Positions 8,587 through 16,835 of a stretch of DNA of 64,000 bases are shown piece after piece. The first letter of the stretch is position 1. Each line of letters starts with the position of its first letter. The position numbers and the translations under genes were made by a program. The notes under the pieces were generated by a model. The model was not told where the DNA came from and ran no database searches. It was given only the letters and a program-made list of their open reading frames with translations. The DNA comes from Ruegeria sp. EL01 (GTDB lineage Bacteria > Pseudomonadota > Alphaproteobacteria > Rhodobacterales > Rhodobacteraceae), in the NCBI RefSeq assembly GCF_900313035.1, contig NZ_OMPS01000045.1, positions 62,001 to 126,000 on the forward strand, written 5' to 3'.

Positions 8587-11022
8587 ATGAAAACGCGTAC
8601 TAAAGTTGTTGTCATCGGTGGGGGCATTGCCGGGTGTTCTACTTTGTACCACCTGACCCAAGAAGGGTGGACTGATGTGGTTCTGGTTGAACGCAACGAA
8701 CTGACATCGGGTACCACTTGGCATTCAGCTGCGCAGGTGACCAATTTCGGTATGAACCAGACGATGGTCGGGCTGAAAACACACTCGATCCAACTGTATA
8801 GAGAGCTGGCCGAAGATCCGGACTATCCGATCAACTATCATCATGGGGATGGCGGAATCCGCTTGGCGAATACCGAGGCGCAGATGCAAGGCTACCACCA
8901 TTTCGCGTCCATGGCTCGTGGAATGGATGTGCATTTCGAAGTGATCGACGCCGAAGAATGCGCCCGCCGTCATCCGCTGATTTCAACAGAAAACCTTATA
9001 GGCGGATTGTGGGATCCGTTGGACGGTGACATTGATCCGGCGCAACTGTGTCAGGCGCTGGCACGCCATGCGCGAAAGGCCGGGGCGGAAGTGTATCGCG
9101 ACACCCCGGTCACGGGGTTGACGCAGCATAGCGATGACACCTGGACCGTTCAGACCGAGCATGGGGACATCGACTGCGACATTGTCGTCAATGCGGGCGG
9201 ATACCGCGTGAACGAAGTGGGCGCGATGATGGGTGTGCATCATCCGGTCGCATCGATGGAACATCAGTATTTCCTGACCGAAGACATCCCCGCCATTCGT
9301 GATGCGGACCACCGGATTCCGCTGCTGAGATGCCCCATCAGCGACTATTATTGCCGTCAGGAAAAGAACGGCTTGCTGCTGGGGTTCTACGAACAGGATT
9401 GCAAAACCTGGGGTATGGACGGGATCAATCCGAATTTCGTCAATGCTTTGTGCCCAGACGATCTGGATCGGGTGACAGATGTTCTGGAAGGGGCCTTTGC
9501 CCGGATGCCCGCGTTGATGGAGGTTGGCATTCACACGGTGGTCAACGGGCCCATTACGTATACAATCGACGGGGCGCCCCTGGTTGGCCCGATCCCGGGT
9601 AAGCGCAACGCGTTTTGCATCATTGGATTGCGCGCGGGGCTTGGCGAGGGCGGTGGGCACGGATGGTTGTTGGCACAGCAGATCGTACACGGTGAAGCCT
9701 GCTATGACACCTGGTGCCTCGATCCCCGGCGGTTTGCCGGGCATGCCAATGTCGAACTGACGGCACTGAAAGCCATCGAGGATTACCAAAACGAATTTCG
9801 GTTCCACTTCCCTCATGAGCATCGCCCGGCTGGCCGGCCGGCGAAAACAACACCTTTGACACCGGTGCTGGCCGCGAAAGGTGCGGCATTCACTGTCGTC
9901 AACGGGTGGGAGCGGGTCGAATACATCAAGCCCCATCCGGATTTCACAACCTCTCTGAGTTTCGATTTTGACGAAGCTTTTGATCTTGTGGCTGCAGAAG
10001 TGCGGAATGTGCAGACAAATGTCGGGCTTGCTGAGGTCAACGGATTCAACAGGATCGAAATCACGGGTTCGGATCGCCACAGTTTTCTGGATCGGATGAT
10101 GTGCGGAACCGTTCCCAAACGCGATGGCCGGATCGGGTTGGGATACCTATTGAACCACCATGGCATGGTTAAATCTGAGGCGACAGTCGCCAACATTCCA
10201 GCCAGCCATCGGGGTCAAGCGCGTGTTTGGTACGGCTCGGCTGCGGCCAGCGAAGGCCATGATATGGACTGGCTGTCACACCACCTGAAACCTGACGAAG
10301 ACGCACAAATCCAAAGCCTGACAAACGATCAGACGGTCCTTGTTCTTGCAGGCCCCCAAGCCCGGAAAGTGTTGTCCGCGTGCGCGCGTGGCGACTGGTC
10401 GCGCGAGGCGTTCCCATGGCTCAGTGTTCGAGAGTGTTTCGTTGGTATCGCCCCAGCCACGGTGACGAATATCAGCTTTTCTGGTGAGCTGGCTTATGAA
10501 ATCCATGTTCCAAATGCGTCACTGTACGCGGCCTATCTGGCGCTGGAAAAGGCTGGAGAGGCGTTCCAAATGGGTTTATTCGGTGCGCGCGCGGTCGAAT
10601 CCATGCGGATGGAGAAAGGGTTTCTGCATTGGAAAGCGGACCTGATCACCGAGTATGATCCGTTTGAAACGGGTTTGGGGCGGTTCGTAAAACTGGAAAA
10701 GGGCGATTTTGTTGGTCGCCGGGCGCTTCTTCAGCGGCAGGAAAGCGGGTTACGAAAGCGTTTGGTCACACTGCACATTGATGCCACACACGCGCCTGCG
10801 TATCCCGGGGCGTCACTGATGAATGGGGCTGATGTAGTTGGCACAGTGACGTCTGGTGACTGGGGCCACCGAACCGGATTGAACTTGGCCTATGCTTTCG
10901 TAGACACGCCCTTTGCGGCCAAAGGAAACACATTAGAGATCGACATGTGTGGGCATCGTGCGCGCGCCGAGGTTATTGAACCGTCGCCGTATGATCCAAA
11001 GATGAGCAATGTACAAAGCTAG
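8587..11022 (+). CDS. Dimethylglycine/sarcosine dehydrogenase-like FAD oxidoreductase with GcvT domain
   Basis: 811 residues. The N-terminal dinucleotide fold begins VVVIGGGIAGCSTLYHL. The following SGTTWHSAAQ contains the histidine that carries covalent FAD in dimethylglycine and sarcosine dehydrogenases. A central FAO_M-type linker is followed from about residue 430 by GcvT and GcvT-C domains (GARAVESMRMEKGFLHWKADL; GDFVGRRALL) that bind tetrahydrofolate and capture the C1 unit. It would oxidatively demethylate a secondary or tertiary amine and yield methylene-THF. It is read divergently from the MttB-like gene over a shared promoter region. Substrate could be dimethylglycine, sarcosine or a product of the neighbouring ureohydrolases. 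Confidence 0.88.
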   Translation: MKTRTKVVVIGGGIAGCSTLYHLTQEGWTDVVLVERNELTSGTTWHSAAQVTNFGMNQTMVGLKTHSIQLYRELAEDPDYPINYHHGDGGIRLANTEAQMQGYHHFASMARGMDVHFEVIDAEECARRHPLISTENLIGGLWDPLDGDIDPAQLCQALARHARKAGAEVYRDTPVTGLTQHSDDTWTVQTEHGDIDCDIVVNAGGYRVNEVGAMMGVHHPVASMEHQYFLTEDIPAIRDADHRIPLLRCPISDYYCRQEKNGLLLGFYEQDCKTWGMDGINPNFVNALCPDDLDRVTDVLEGAFARMPALMEVGIHTVVNGPITYTIDGAPLVGPIPGKRNAFCIIGLRAGLGEGGGHGWLLAQQIVHGEACYDTWCLDPRRFAGHANVELTALKAIEDYQNEFRFHFPHEHRPAGRPAKTTPLTPVLAAKGAAFTVVNGWERVEYIKPHPDFTTSLSFDFDEAFDLVAAEVRNVQTNVGLAEVNGFNRIEITGSDRHSFLDRMMCGTVPKRDGRIGLGYLLNHHGMVKSEATVANIPASHRGQARVWYGSAAASEGHDMDWLSHHLKPDEDAQIQSLTNDQTVLVLAGPQARKVLSACARGDWSREAFPWLSVRECFVGIAPATVTNISFSGELAYEIHVPNASLYAAYLALEKAGEAFQMGLFGARAVESMRMEKGFLHWKADLITEYDPFETGLGRFVKLEKGDFVGRRALLQRQESGLRKRLVTLHIDATHAPAYPGASLMNGADVVGTVTSGDWGHRTGLNLAYAFVDTPFAAKGNTLEIDMCGHRARAEVIEPSPYDPKMSNVQS

Positions 11023-11137
11023 AACTGGTCAGAGGTTCCCTTACAGCGGAGGGGCAAATACAGACGGATTGCGACCGAAGAACCTGACCTGAAGGGTGGG
11101 TTTAGTAGATTTAGGATTGCCGCAACGAAGATAATCT

Positions 11138-11165
11138 GTTTCGATTTTTTCGAATATGTCGAAAC
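11138..11165. promoter_or_regulatory. TTTCGA repeat cluster upstream of the LysR-type gene
   Basis: Overlapping TTCGA-N5-TCGAA inverted repeats run from 11140 to 11163, inside a block that begins GTTTCGATTTT like the element at 8498. The block ends 16 bases before the regulator's probable TTG start, so it suits autoregulation by a LysR protein. Confidence 0.55.
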
Positions 11166-11181
11166 ATCAGGAAACGAGCAA

Positions 11182-12152
11182 TTGCCAAAATCCCTGAGCC
11201 TCCGTTGGCTGGAAGTGTTCCAATTGATCGCCAAGTCCGGATCTATCCAAAAGGTCGCGTCCGAGACGGGGCTGTCGATCAGTACTGTGTCCAACCATAT
11301 GCGCAGCCTGGAAACCGCCTTGGGTGTCGAATTGGTGGATCATAGCCGCCGCCCCATGGGTCTGACCCCGGCGGGTGAAGTCTTTTCCCGATATGTAAGA
11401 GAGGGGCTGACAGCGCTGAAACGTGGCGAGGCGGAAATTCGATCCGGGAACTGGCAACATGCGACCGCCCTCAGGCTGGCTTTGATCGATGAATTCGACA
11501 ATCAGGTCGCGCCCGAGCTGTTTCGATTTCTGGCGCATGCCTTGCCGCGGTGTAACTTTCGCCACTTTACCCGCCCTAGTCATGAGATAACGGCCAAACT
11601 TCAGGAACATAAATTGGATGCCGGGGTGGCCTCGCGACCTGCTGGAAAAACGGAGGGGTTGGTTGAATATCCATTGTTGCGCGATCCGTTTATCGTGATC
11701 CTTCCCGAAAGCTTCCAAGGGGGCGCCGAGGATGTGGTGGCACCCGATCGGACCTGCCGTTCCTGCGCTATTCGCGAGACTATACAATCGGCAAGCAGAT
11801 TGAGATACAGCTGACACGCAGTAAGTTCAGCCTGCCAAACCGGTTCGAACTGGAATGCAATCATTCGATTGTTGGACTTGTCGCCGAGGGCAGCGGTTGG
11901 GCCATAACCACGGCTGCCAGCTATCGGCGCGCTGAGCGGTTTCATAGCAACGTAAAGGCCCTGCCGTTTCCAGGAAGAAACTTCGTGCGCACAGTGTCGT
12001 TGTTTACAACAGACGTTTACCCGGCCTCCACCTCTTTGCTGATTCACAAGGTGCTGAGCCGTTTGATAAGGCAGAACTTTTGCGATCCAATGAACGCAAA
12101 GCTACCGTGGTTGGAAAACGATTTCCGTACATTGGAAAGTGGTTTGGCGTGA
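11182..12152 (+). pseudogene. LysR-family transcriptional regulator, frameshifted
   Basis: The TTG at 11182 follows AGGAAACGAGCAA. Residues 1-60 form the winged HTH (SLRWLEVFQLIAKSGSIQKVASETGLSISTVSNHMRSLE). The effector domain follows in the same frame to about 11750, then continues from 11751 (DLPFLRYSRDYTIGKQIEIQL onward) in the next frame to TGA at 12150-12152. One extra G in the CGG at 11749-11751 would join both parts as APDRDLPFLRYS and give about 323 residues, the normal LysR length. Probable controller of the MttB-like/dehydrogenase pair through the shared TTTCGA repeats. Real loss versus sequencing error is open. Confidence 0.8.
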
Positions 12153-12413
12153 CTACGAAATCGCTACTTAAGTTCGCTGGTTTTCCCCATGATCAAATGA
12201 TGAATCCGCTTTTTGATGGGTGCGGGGAGGCCCGTGAAAGGGCGAAAAAACGCGATGATCAATCACGGCGCGGGCCGCGTCGCGCGTGATCGAGACACCA
12301 GAGCACCGACAAATTCTCCGCAGTCAGGGCTTTTGACCAAAAAGATCAAAGCTAATGATTGATTTTCTTTCCCCTCGACGGTTAAACACGCGCAAATCTT
12401 TTTGGGGAAGCAG

Positions 12414-13904
12414 ATGACTGAACAACAAGGCGATCCGCGTCACCTTGAAACGCTGGACCGCGATCTGGCCCGCTTTTCCAATCTCGAGACGGCGACAAGC
12501 TATGTCGGCAGGCCACTGGTCGGGCCAGGGATTTCGCTGATCTTTGTTGTTTTGGCCGGTCTTGCTGCCGCGTTGTTCTTTGGACAAACCAATAACGCCA
12601 TGATCGTCATCGTCGCCGCTTGCTTCGGTGCCTACATGGCGCTGAACATCGGTGCGAACGATGTCGCCAACAATATGGGCCCGGCAGTCGGTGCAAATGC
12701 GCTTAGCATGGGGGGCGCAATTGCCATCGCTATCGTGTTTGAAAGTGCCGGGGCACTGATCGCTGGCGGAGATGTCGTGTCTACCATCGCCAAAGGCATC
12801 ATCGCGCCCGAAAGCATGGGCACCGCCGAGATCTTTATTTGGGCCATGATGTCCGCCCTTTTGTCGGCAGCTCTTTGGGTCAATCTCGCGACATGGGTCG
12901 GGGCGCCGGTATCGACCACGCATTCCGTTGTCGGCGGTGTGATGGGAGCCGGGATCGCTGCTGCTGGTTTTGCCGCCGTGAATTGGCCGACCATGGGCAA
13001 AATCGCAGCCAGCTGGGTGATTTCTCCGGTCTTGGGTGGTGCGGTTGCTGCTCTGTTCCTGTGGCTGATCAAATCCCGGATCATCTATCGCGAAGATAAG
13101 ATCGCGGCGGCGCGCACCTGGGTGCCGGTGCTAGTTGGCATCATGGCTGGGGCTTTTGCCTCCTATCTCGCGCTGAAGGGGCTGAAGAAGATCATCAAGA
13201 TTGATCTGCCAACCGCCCTTTTAATCGGCACGGCCATTGGAGGCCTGGTTTGGGTCACAATGATCCCGATCATTCGCAAGCAATCACAAGGGCTGGAGAA
13301 CCGTAACAAATCGCTGAAGGTGCTTTTTGGCATCCCGCTGGTCGTCTCTGCTGCACTGCTGAGCTTTGCCCATGGCGCCAACGATGTTGCCAATGCCGTC
13401 GGTCCGCTTGCTGCAATCGTGCAGGCATCGCAATCCGGTAACTTTACCGAGGCTGTCAGCATTCCGTTCTGGGTCATGGTGATCGGGGCCTTCGGGATAT
13501 CATTTGGCTTATTCCTGTTCGGACCCAAACTGATCCGCATGGTCGGGAGTCAGATTACCAAACTGAACCCAATGCGCGCTTACTGCGTGGCTCTGTCTGC
13601 CGCGATCACGGTGATCGTTGCAAGCTGGCTGGGGCTGCCAGTCAGTTCAACTCACATCGCGGTCGGAGGTGTGTTCGGCGTCGGGTTCTTCCGTGAATGG
13701 GATGCTGAACGCCGCATTCGAAACGCACGCATTACCATGCCGGACCGGCCCAATTACGCCCCGGAAGAACGCAGGCGTCGCAAGCTTGTACGTCGCTCTC
13801 ACTTCATGACAATCATCGCGGCATGGGTCATTACGGTACCGGCAGCGGCCACATTGTCCGCGACAGTGTTTTTCCTGATCACCCTCGCCATGGGACCTGT
13901 CTAG
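12414..13904 (+). CDS. PiT-family inorganic phosphate permease
   Basis: 496 residues; ATG at 12414 is preceded by GGGGAAG. The protein has two copies of the PiT signature, GANDVANNMGPAVGANALSMGGAIAIA near residue 80 and GANDVANAVGPLAAIVQ near 325, with about ten membrane segments and a polar cytoplasmic loop between. Such proteins take up phosphate, often as a metal-phosphate complex, with protons or sodium. There is no phoU-like (DUF47) gene next to it. It stands alone between intergenic regions of 261 and 337 bases. Confidence 0.93.
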   Translation: MTEQQGDPRHLETLDRDLARFSNLETATSYVGRPLVGPGISLIFVVLAGLAAALFFGQTNNAMIVIVAACFGAYMALNIGANDVANNMGPAVGANALSMGGAIAIAIVFESAGALIAGGDVVSTIAKGIIAPESMGTAEIFIWAMMSALLSAALWVNLATWVGAPVSTTHSVVGGVMGAGIAAAGFAAVNWPTMGKIAASWVISPVLGGAVAALFLWLIKSRIIYREDKIAAARTWVPVLVGIMAGAFASYLALKGLKKIIKIDLPTALLIGTAIGGLVWVTMIPIIRKQSQGLENRNKSLKVLFGIPLVVSAALLSFAHGANDVANAVGPLAAIVQASQSGNFTEAVSIPFWVMVIGAFGISFGLFLFGPKLIRMVGSQITKLNPMRAYCVALSAAITVIVASWLGLPVSSTHIAVGGVFGVGFFREWDAERRIRNARITMPDRPNYAPEERRRRKLVRRSHFMTIIAAWVITVPAAATLSATVFFLITLAMGPV

Positions 13905-14241
13905 ACCACGTATTCATGTTGTTGAGTCAGTCACCAGTCAAGAGCTCATTGCGTTCTGAACGGTGAAGAAACTGGCCGCGAAGCCTTGATCACGGCAAGC
14001 TGGCGGTGTGGTGTCGATTTCTTCGGCAACACCGGGGTCGAGGACGATCTTCGTAGGCGGATCTGTATCTGGGATCTGATTTACGAGAATCTGGCAGGAA
14101 GCTGTGGTGTTAGGTCGTGCGTTGCCACCTAACAATCGGTACGATCCATCAAAGTGACCACTTTGGGCAGGCGCAGGCCGCTCATGTGTACTCGGAATCT
14201 TATGGTCGCAAGATGCGTGCCGGATGCAAGCCAGTTCTTCT
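13905..14241. other. Intergenic stretch with an unassigned minus-strand reading frame
   Basis: 337 bases between the phosphate permease and the cold-shock gene. A minus-strand frame ending at 13938 is open for roughly 100 codons and reads fairly protein-like at its end (GSYRLLGGNARPNTTASCQ onward), but it has no convincing start, ribosome site or family. It may be a decayed remnant of a small exported protein. No terminator seen. Confidence 0.3.
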
Positions 14242-14754
14242 CTAGATCCAGGATTTTACGGCCACGACCACTCGGCCGTTCGATCTTTCGCGTAGCTCGA
14301 CACCTAATGCTTCGCCAACTACCACGGATCCAAGTCCGGCATCTTCAAGGATGTTGGCATGCAGGAAACAGTCTCGTTTGTCGTCAAAGACGTTCACAAA
14401 TCCATATCGTTTTTCTAACGAGAACCACTTGACCCGCGCGGGTTCAAAGGAACTGGAAATCTCGGGTTTTGGGTCAACGACGATGTCAGAGGTTCGCTTG
14501 GCAGGCGGGGTTGAGTTCAAACTCAAAACCTCGACGATCTGCAGGCCTTTTGGTGTTATGCATGTGGTTGCATCAACAGAGCATCCGGCCGCAATGGAGT
14601 TTTGTCCAAAGTCATATACCGCGTTTTGATGCAACAACGCTTCTCGACCTGTGGTGTTGCAAACGACAAAGCCATATCCGCGATCAGGCGAGAACCATTT
14701 GAGTGTTCCCGAAATGTAGCCCTGAACGTCGCTACCAATTGTTGAACCATCCAT
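14242..14754 (-). CDS. Protein with two cold-shock domains
   Basis: 170 residues with two CSD/OB folds. The first (about 12-72) shows GTLKWFSPDRGYGFVVC and ALLHQNAV. The second (about 105-168) shows ARVKWFSLEKRYGFVNVF and CFLHANIL. These are the RNP1-like and histidine-containing nucleic-acid-binding strands. A polar 30-residue linker joins them. Double-CSD proteins are known in Alphaproteobacteria as RNA chaperones or stress regulators; the single-domain CspA type is about 70 residues. It is monocistronic, with AT-rich DNA before it. Confidence 0.9.
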   Translation of the reverse strand: MDGSTIGSDVQGYISGTLKWFSPDRGYGFVVCNTTGREALLHQNAVYDFGQNSIAAGCSVDATTCITPKGLQIVEVLSLNSTPPAKRTSDIVVDPKPEISSSFEPARVKWFSLEKRYGFVNVFDDKRDCFLHANILEDAGLGSVVVGEALGVELRERSNGRVVVAVKSWI

Positions 14755-14971
14755 TACCCAGCTTACCTACTACAACCAAAGCACTATTCTTGAAACAAAC
14801 ATCTAGAATGTGTTATTTTTTGGCTCGAGTTTTGGCAAATATATGAGAAGGCTATCGGGTGGCTGAAATGTTCATGGATGCCAGTTTCCAGCCTTTCTAC
14901 CAGCATCCCACAGTCTTCGATTAACGTGTCGGATCAGGACGGTGGGCAGATCAGCTTAAACCAGTGCCGTT

Positions 14972-15580
14972 TCATTGCGGCCGTAACGATGCCGAGACGA
15001 AGTCTTTCACGCTTCCAATGATTTTTCGCATCGGAGTCTTTGAGAATACACTCCGCTCGGCACTGCTTTCCAGTATCTCAACGATCAACTGCGATACTTG
15101 GACGGCGTTGGGGACAGATCTGAAGTCACCTTCTACAACGCCGCGTTCGATCAGCGTGGTCAAGGTCGCAATCAGGTGCGCGCGGGTGTCCAGAAACAAC
15201 TTTGCGATGTCCGGTTGGCGGATGGCTTCGCTGGTAATCTCCAAGCTTAAAATCACATTCTCTGGTGCAGATAGGTATTTTGCATAGGCACCTAAGAACT
15301 TGTCCAGTACCTTAGCTGCGGGCGACGGCTTCATCAGCATTTCAAGGAATGGGTCCACGTCTTTTCGTTCCAGTCGTGCGATTTCGACCAATACGTCGTG
15401 TTTGCTGGGAAAGTGGTTGTAAAGGTTCCCAAGGCTAACACCTGCACGGGCGGCGATGTCGCGCACACCGGTCTGATGATAGCCCTGTTCCAAAAAACAT
15501 ATGACGGCCGCTTCGAGGATTTGGTCTCGGCGTTTGGCCGTTGCTATGTCCCGGGCTGTCGCGGCACTGATTTCAGTCAT
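14972..15580 (-). CDS. TetR/AcrR-family repressor of the adjacent RND pump
   Basis: 202 residues from ATG 15580. The N-terminal HTH (RDQILEAAVICFLEQGYHQTGVRDIAARAGVSLGNLYNHFPSKHDVL) is typical TetR; the C-terminal half is a helical ligand-binding and dimerisation domain. It is divergent from the RND adaptor gene, with a perfect 14-bp palindrome in between. It likely represses both units and releases on binding a pump substrate. Confidence 0.92.
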   Translation of the reverse strand: MTEISAATARDIATAKRRDQILEAAVICFLEQGYHQTGVRDIAARAGVSLGNLYNHFPSKHDVLVEIARLERKDVDPFLEMLMKPSPAAKVLDKFLGAYAKYLSAPENVILSLEITSEAIRQPDIAKLFLDTRAHLIATLTTLIERGVVEGDFRSVPNAVQVSQLIVEILESSAERSVFSKTPMRKIIGSVKDFVSASLRPQ

Positions 15581-15593
15581 TTTTACCAGAAAA

Positions 15594-15619
15594 TATTGAA
15601 TGAACGATCGTTCACAATA
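15594..15619. promoter_or_regulatory. TetR operator between repressor and efflux genes
   Basis: TGAACGATCGTTCA (15601-15614) is a perfect 14-bp palindrome, with TATTG and CAATA flanks that extend the symmetry imperfectly. It lies 20 bases upstream of the repressor start and 70 bases before the adaptor start, so it could cover both promoters. Confidence 0.75.
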
Positions 15620-15683
15620 TATAGCAAAAACCCACCGCCTGCAAGGCAAGGTGCGATACCGTCCGGAATAGAAAGGCCACCCA

Positions 15684-16832
15684 ATGTCCGCGAACCCAGC
15701 CGAACCCAAAGCGAAACCACTTATGCGATGGGTTTGGATCGCAGGCGCGGTCGCGGTGTTGATTGCCGTCATTTTAGTTCTTCTGGAGGTAGAAGACACC
15801 GTCGACGTCGAGAAGTCCGACCTGCCGTCGCGACTGCCTACGGTTTCCGTTCTCATGGTCGCTTCGGCCGAGGTTCGTGCAGAGATATCGACATTTTCCG
15901 AGGTGCGACCTAGGTGGGATGCCGAGCTTCGATCTGCTGTGACTGGGCGCATAGTCGCAGTTCACGAACGCGCGCTAGCAGGATCAAAGGTTGCCAAGGG
16001 TGATCCTTTGTTCACGGTTGAAAAGGCCCAATATGAAAGCGCCGTCGCATCGGCGGAAATGGCGGTTGAAGAGGCTCAGCTTGCGCTGTTGCGGGCGCAA
16101 AACGATGTTACGGTCGCGCGTCGACAGTTCGAGAGGGATGGCATAGACCCACCGACCGAACTCTCGCTTCGGCTCCCACAATTGCGCATAGCTGAAAAGA
16201 CGGTCGCGTCGGCACAATCAAGACTGGACGCGGCCCGGCGGGAATTGTCTGACACTGAGGTTACCGCTCCGTTTTCGGGTTTCGTGACACGTCGGGCCGC
16301 CAGCCTCGGCCAGACCGTGGCGCCGGGCGAGCCGCTGGTTCATCTTTCGGATGATCGTCAGTTTGAGCTTGTCGCAGCGTTCAGCCGGGCGGATTGGAAG
16401 TTATTGGAGCAACCGATTTCAGGGAAGATGGCGCGGCTTTATGATCGCGACGGTGAGGCCTTGGGACAGGCGCGCATTCGGCGCGGGGGTGGCTTTCTGG
16501 ACCAGAACACGCGCCAGATGCGAGTGTTTCTGGAAGTCGCGGAACCGAACGATCAAATTTTGGCTGGCGACTATCTGCGCGTGTCTATTCCGGGTCGCCT
16601 GATTGACGAGACATTGACCCTGCCTGACAGCGCAATGACTCGCGCGGGCTTTGTGTGGTTGGTCGATGAAGATGATTTGTTGCGCCGGATAACGCCCAAC
16701 ATTCTATTTCGTTCAGACGGTACTGTGACAATTGCCGCCCCGCTTGGGGGCGGGCCATGGCGTGTCGCACGGACTCCTCTGGCATCGTTTTTGCCGGGTC
16801 AGCACGTGACGCCGCTGGAAGTCGAGGGTTGA
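15684..16832 (+). CDS. RND efflux periplasmic adaptor (membrane fusion protein)
   Basis: 382 residues. An N-terminal membrane anchor (about 13-33) is followed by a biotinyl-lipoyl half (VTGRIVAVHERALAGSKVAKGDPLF), an alpha-hairpin (about 110-185), the second lipoyl half (TEVTAPFSGFVTRRAASLGQTVAPGEPL), and beta-barrel and membrane-proximal domains. It bridges the inner-membrane pump to an outer-membrane channel. It is 3 bases from the pump gene. No outer-membrane factor gene is nearby, so a TolC-type channel encoded elsewhere must be used. Confidence 0.93.
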   Translation: MSANPAEPKAKPLMRWVWIAGAVAVLIAVILVLLEVEDTVDVEKSDLPSRLPTVSVLMVASAEVRAEISTFSEVRPRWDAELRSAVTGRIVAVHERALAGSKVAKGDPLFTVEKAQYESAVASAEMAVEEAQLALLRAQNDVTVARRQFERDGIDPPTELSLRLPQLRIAEKTVASAQSRLDAARRELSDTEVTAPFSGFVTRRAASLGQTVAPGEPLVHLSDDRQFELVAAFSRADWKLLEQPISGKMARLYDRDGEALGQARIRRGGGFLDQNTRQMRVFLEVAEPNDQILAGDYLRVSIPGRLIDETLTLPDSAMTRAGFVWLVDEDDLLRRITPNILFRSDGTVTIAAPLGGGPWRVARTPLASFLPGQHVTPLEVEG

Positions 16833-16835
16833 TTC

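Noticed and set aside
13938..14135. Minus-strand frame after the phosphate permease that reads partly protein-like
   Set aside because: Start codon and family could not be found; kept only as a note on the intergenic stretch.
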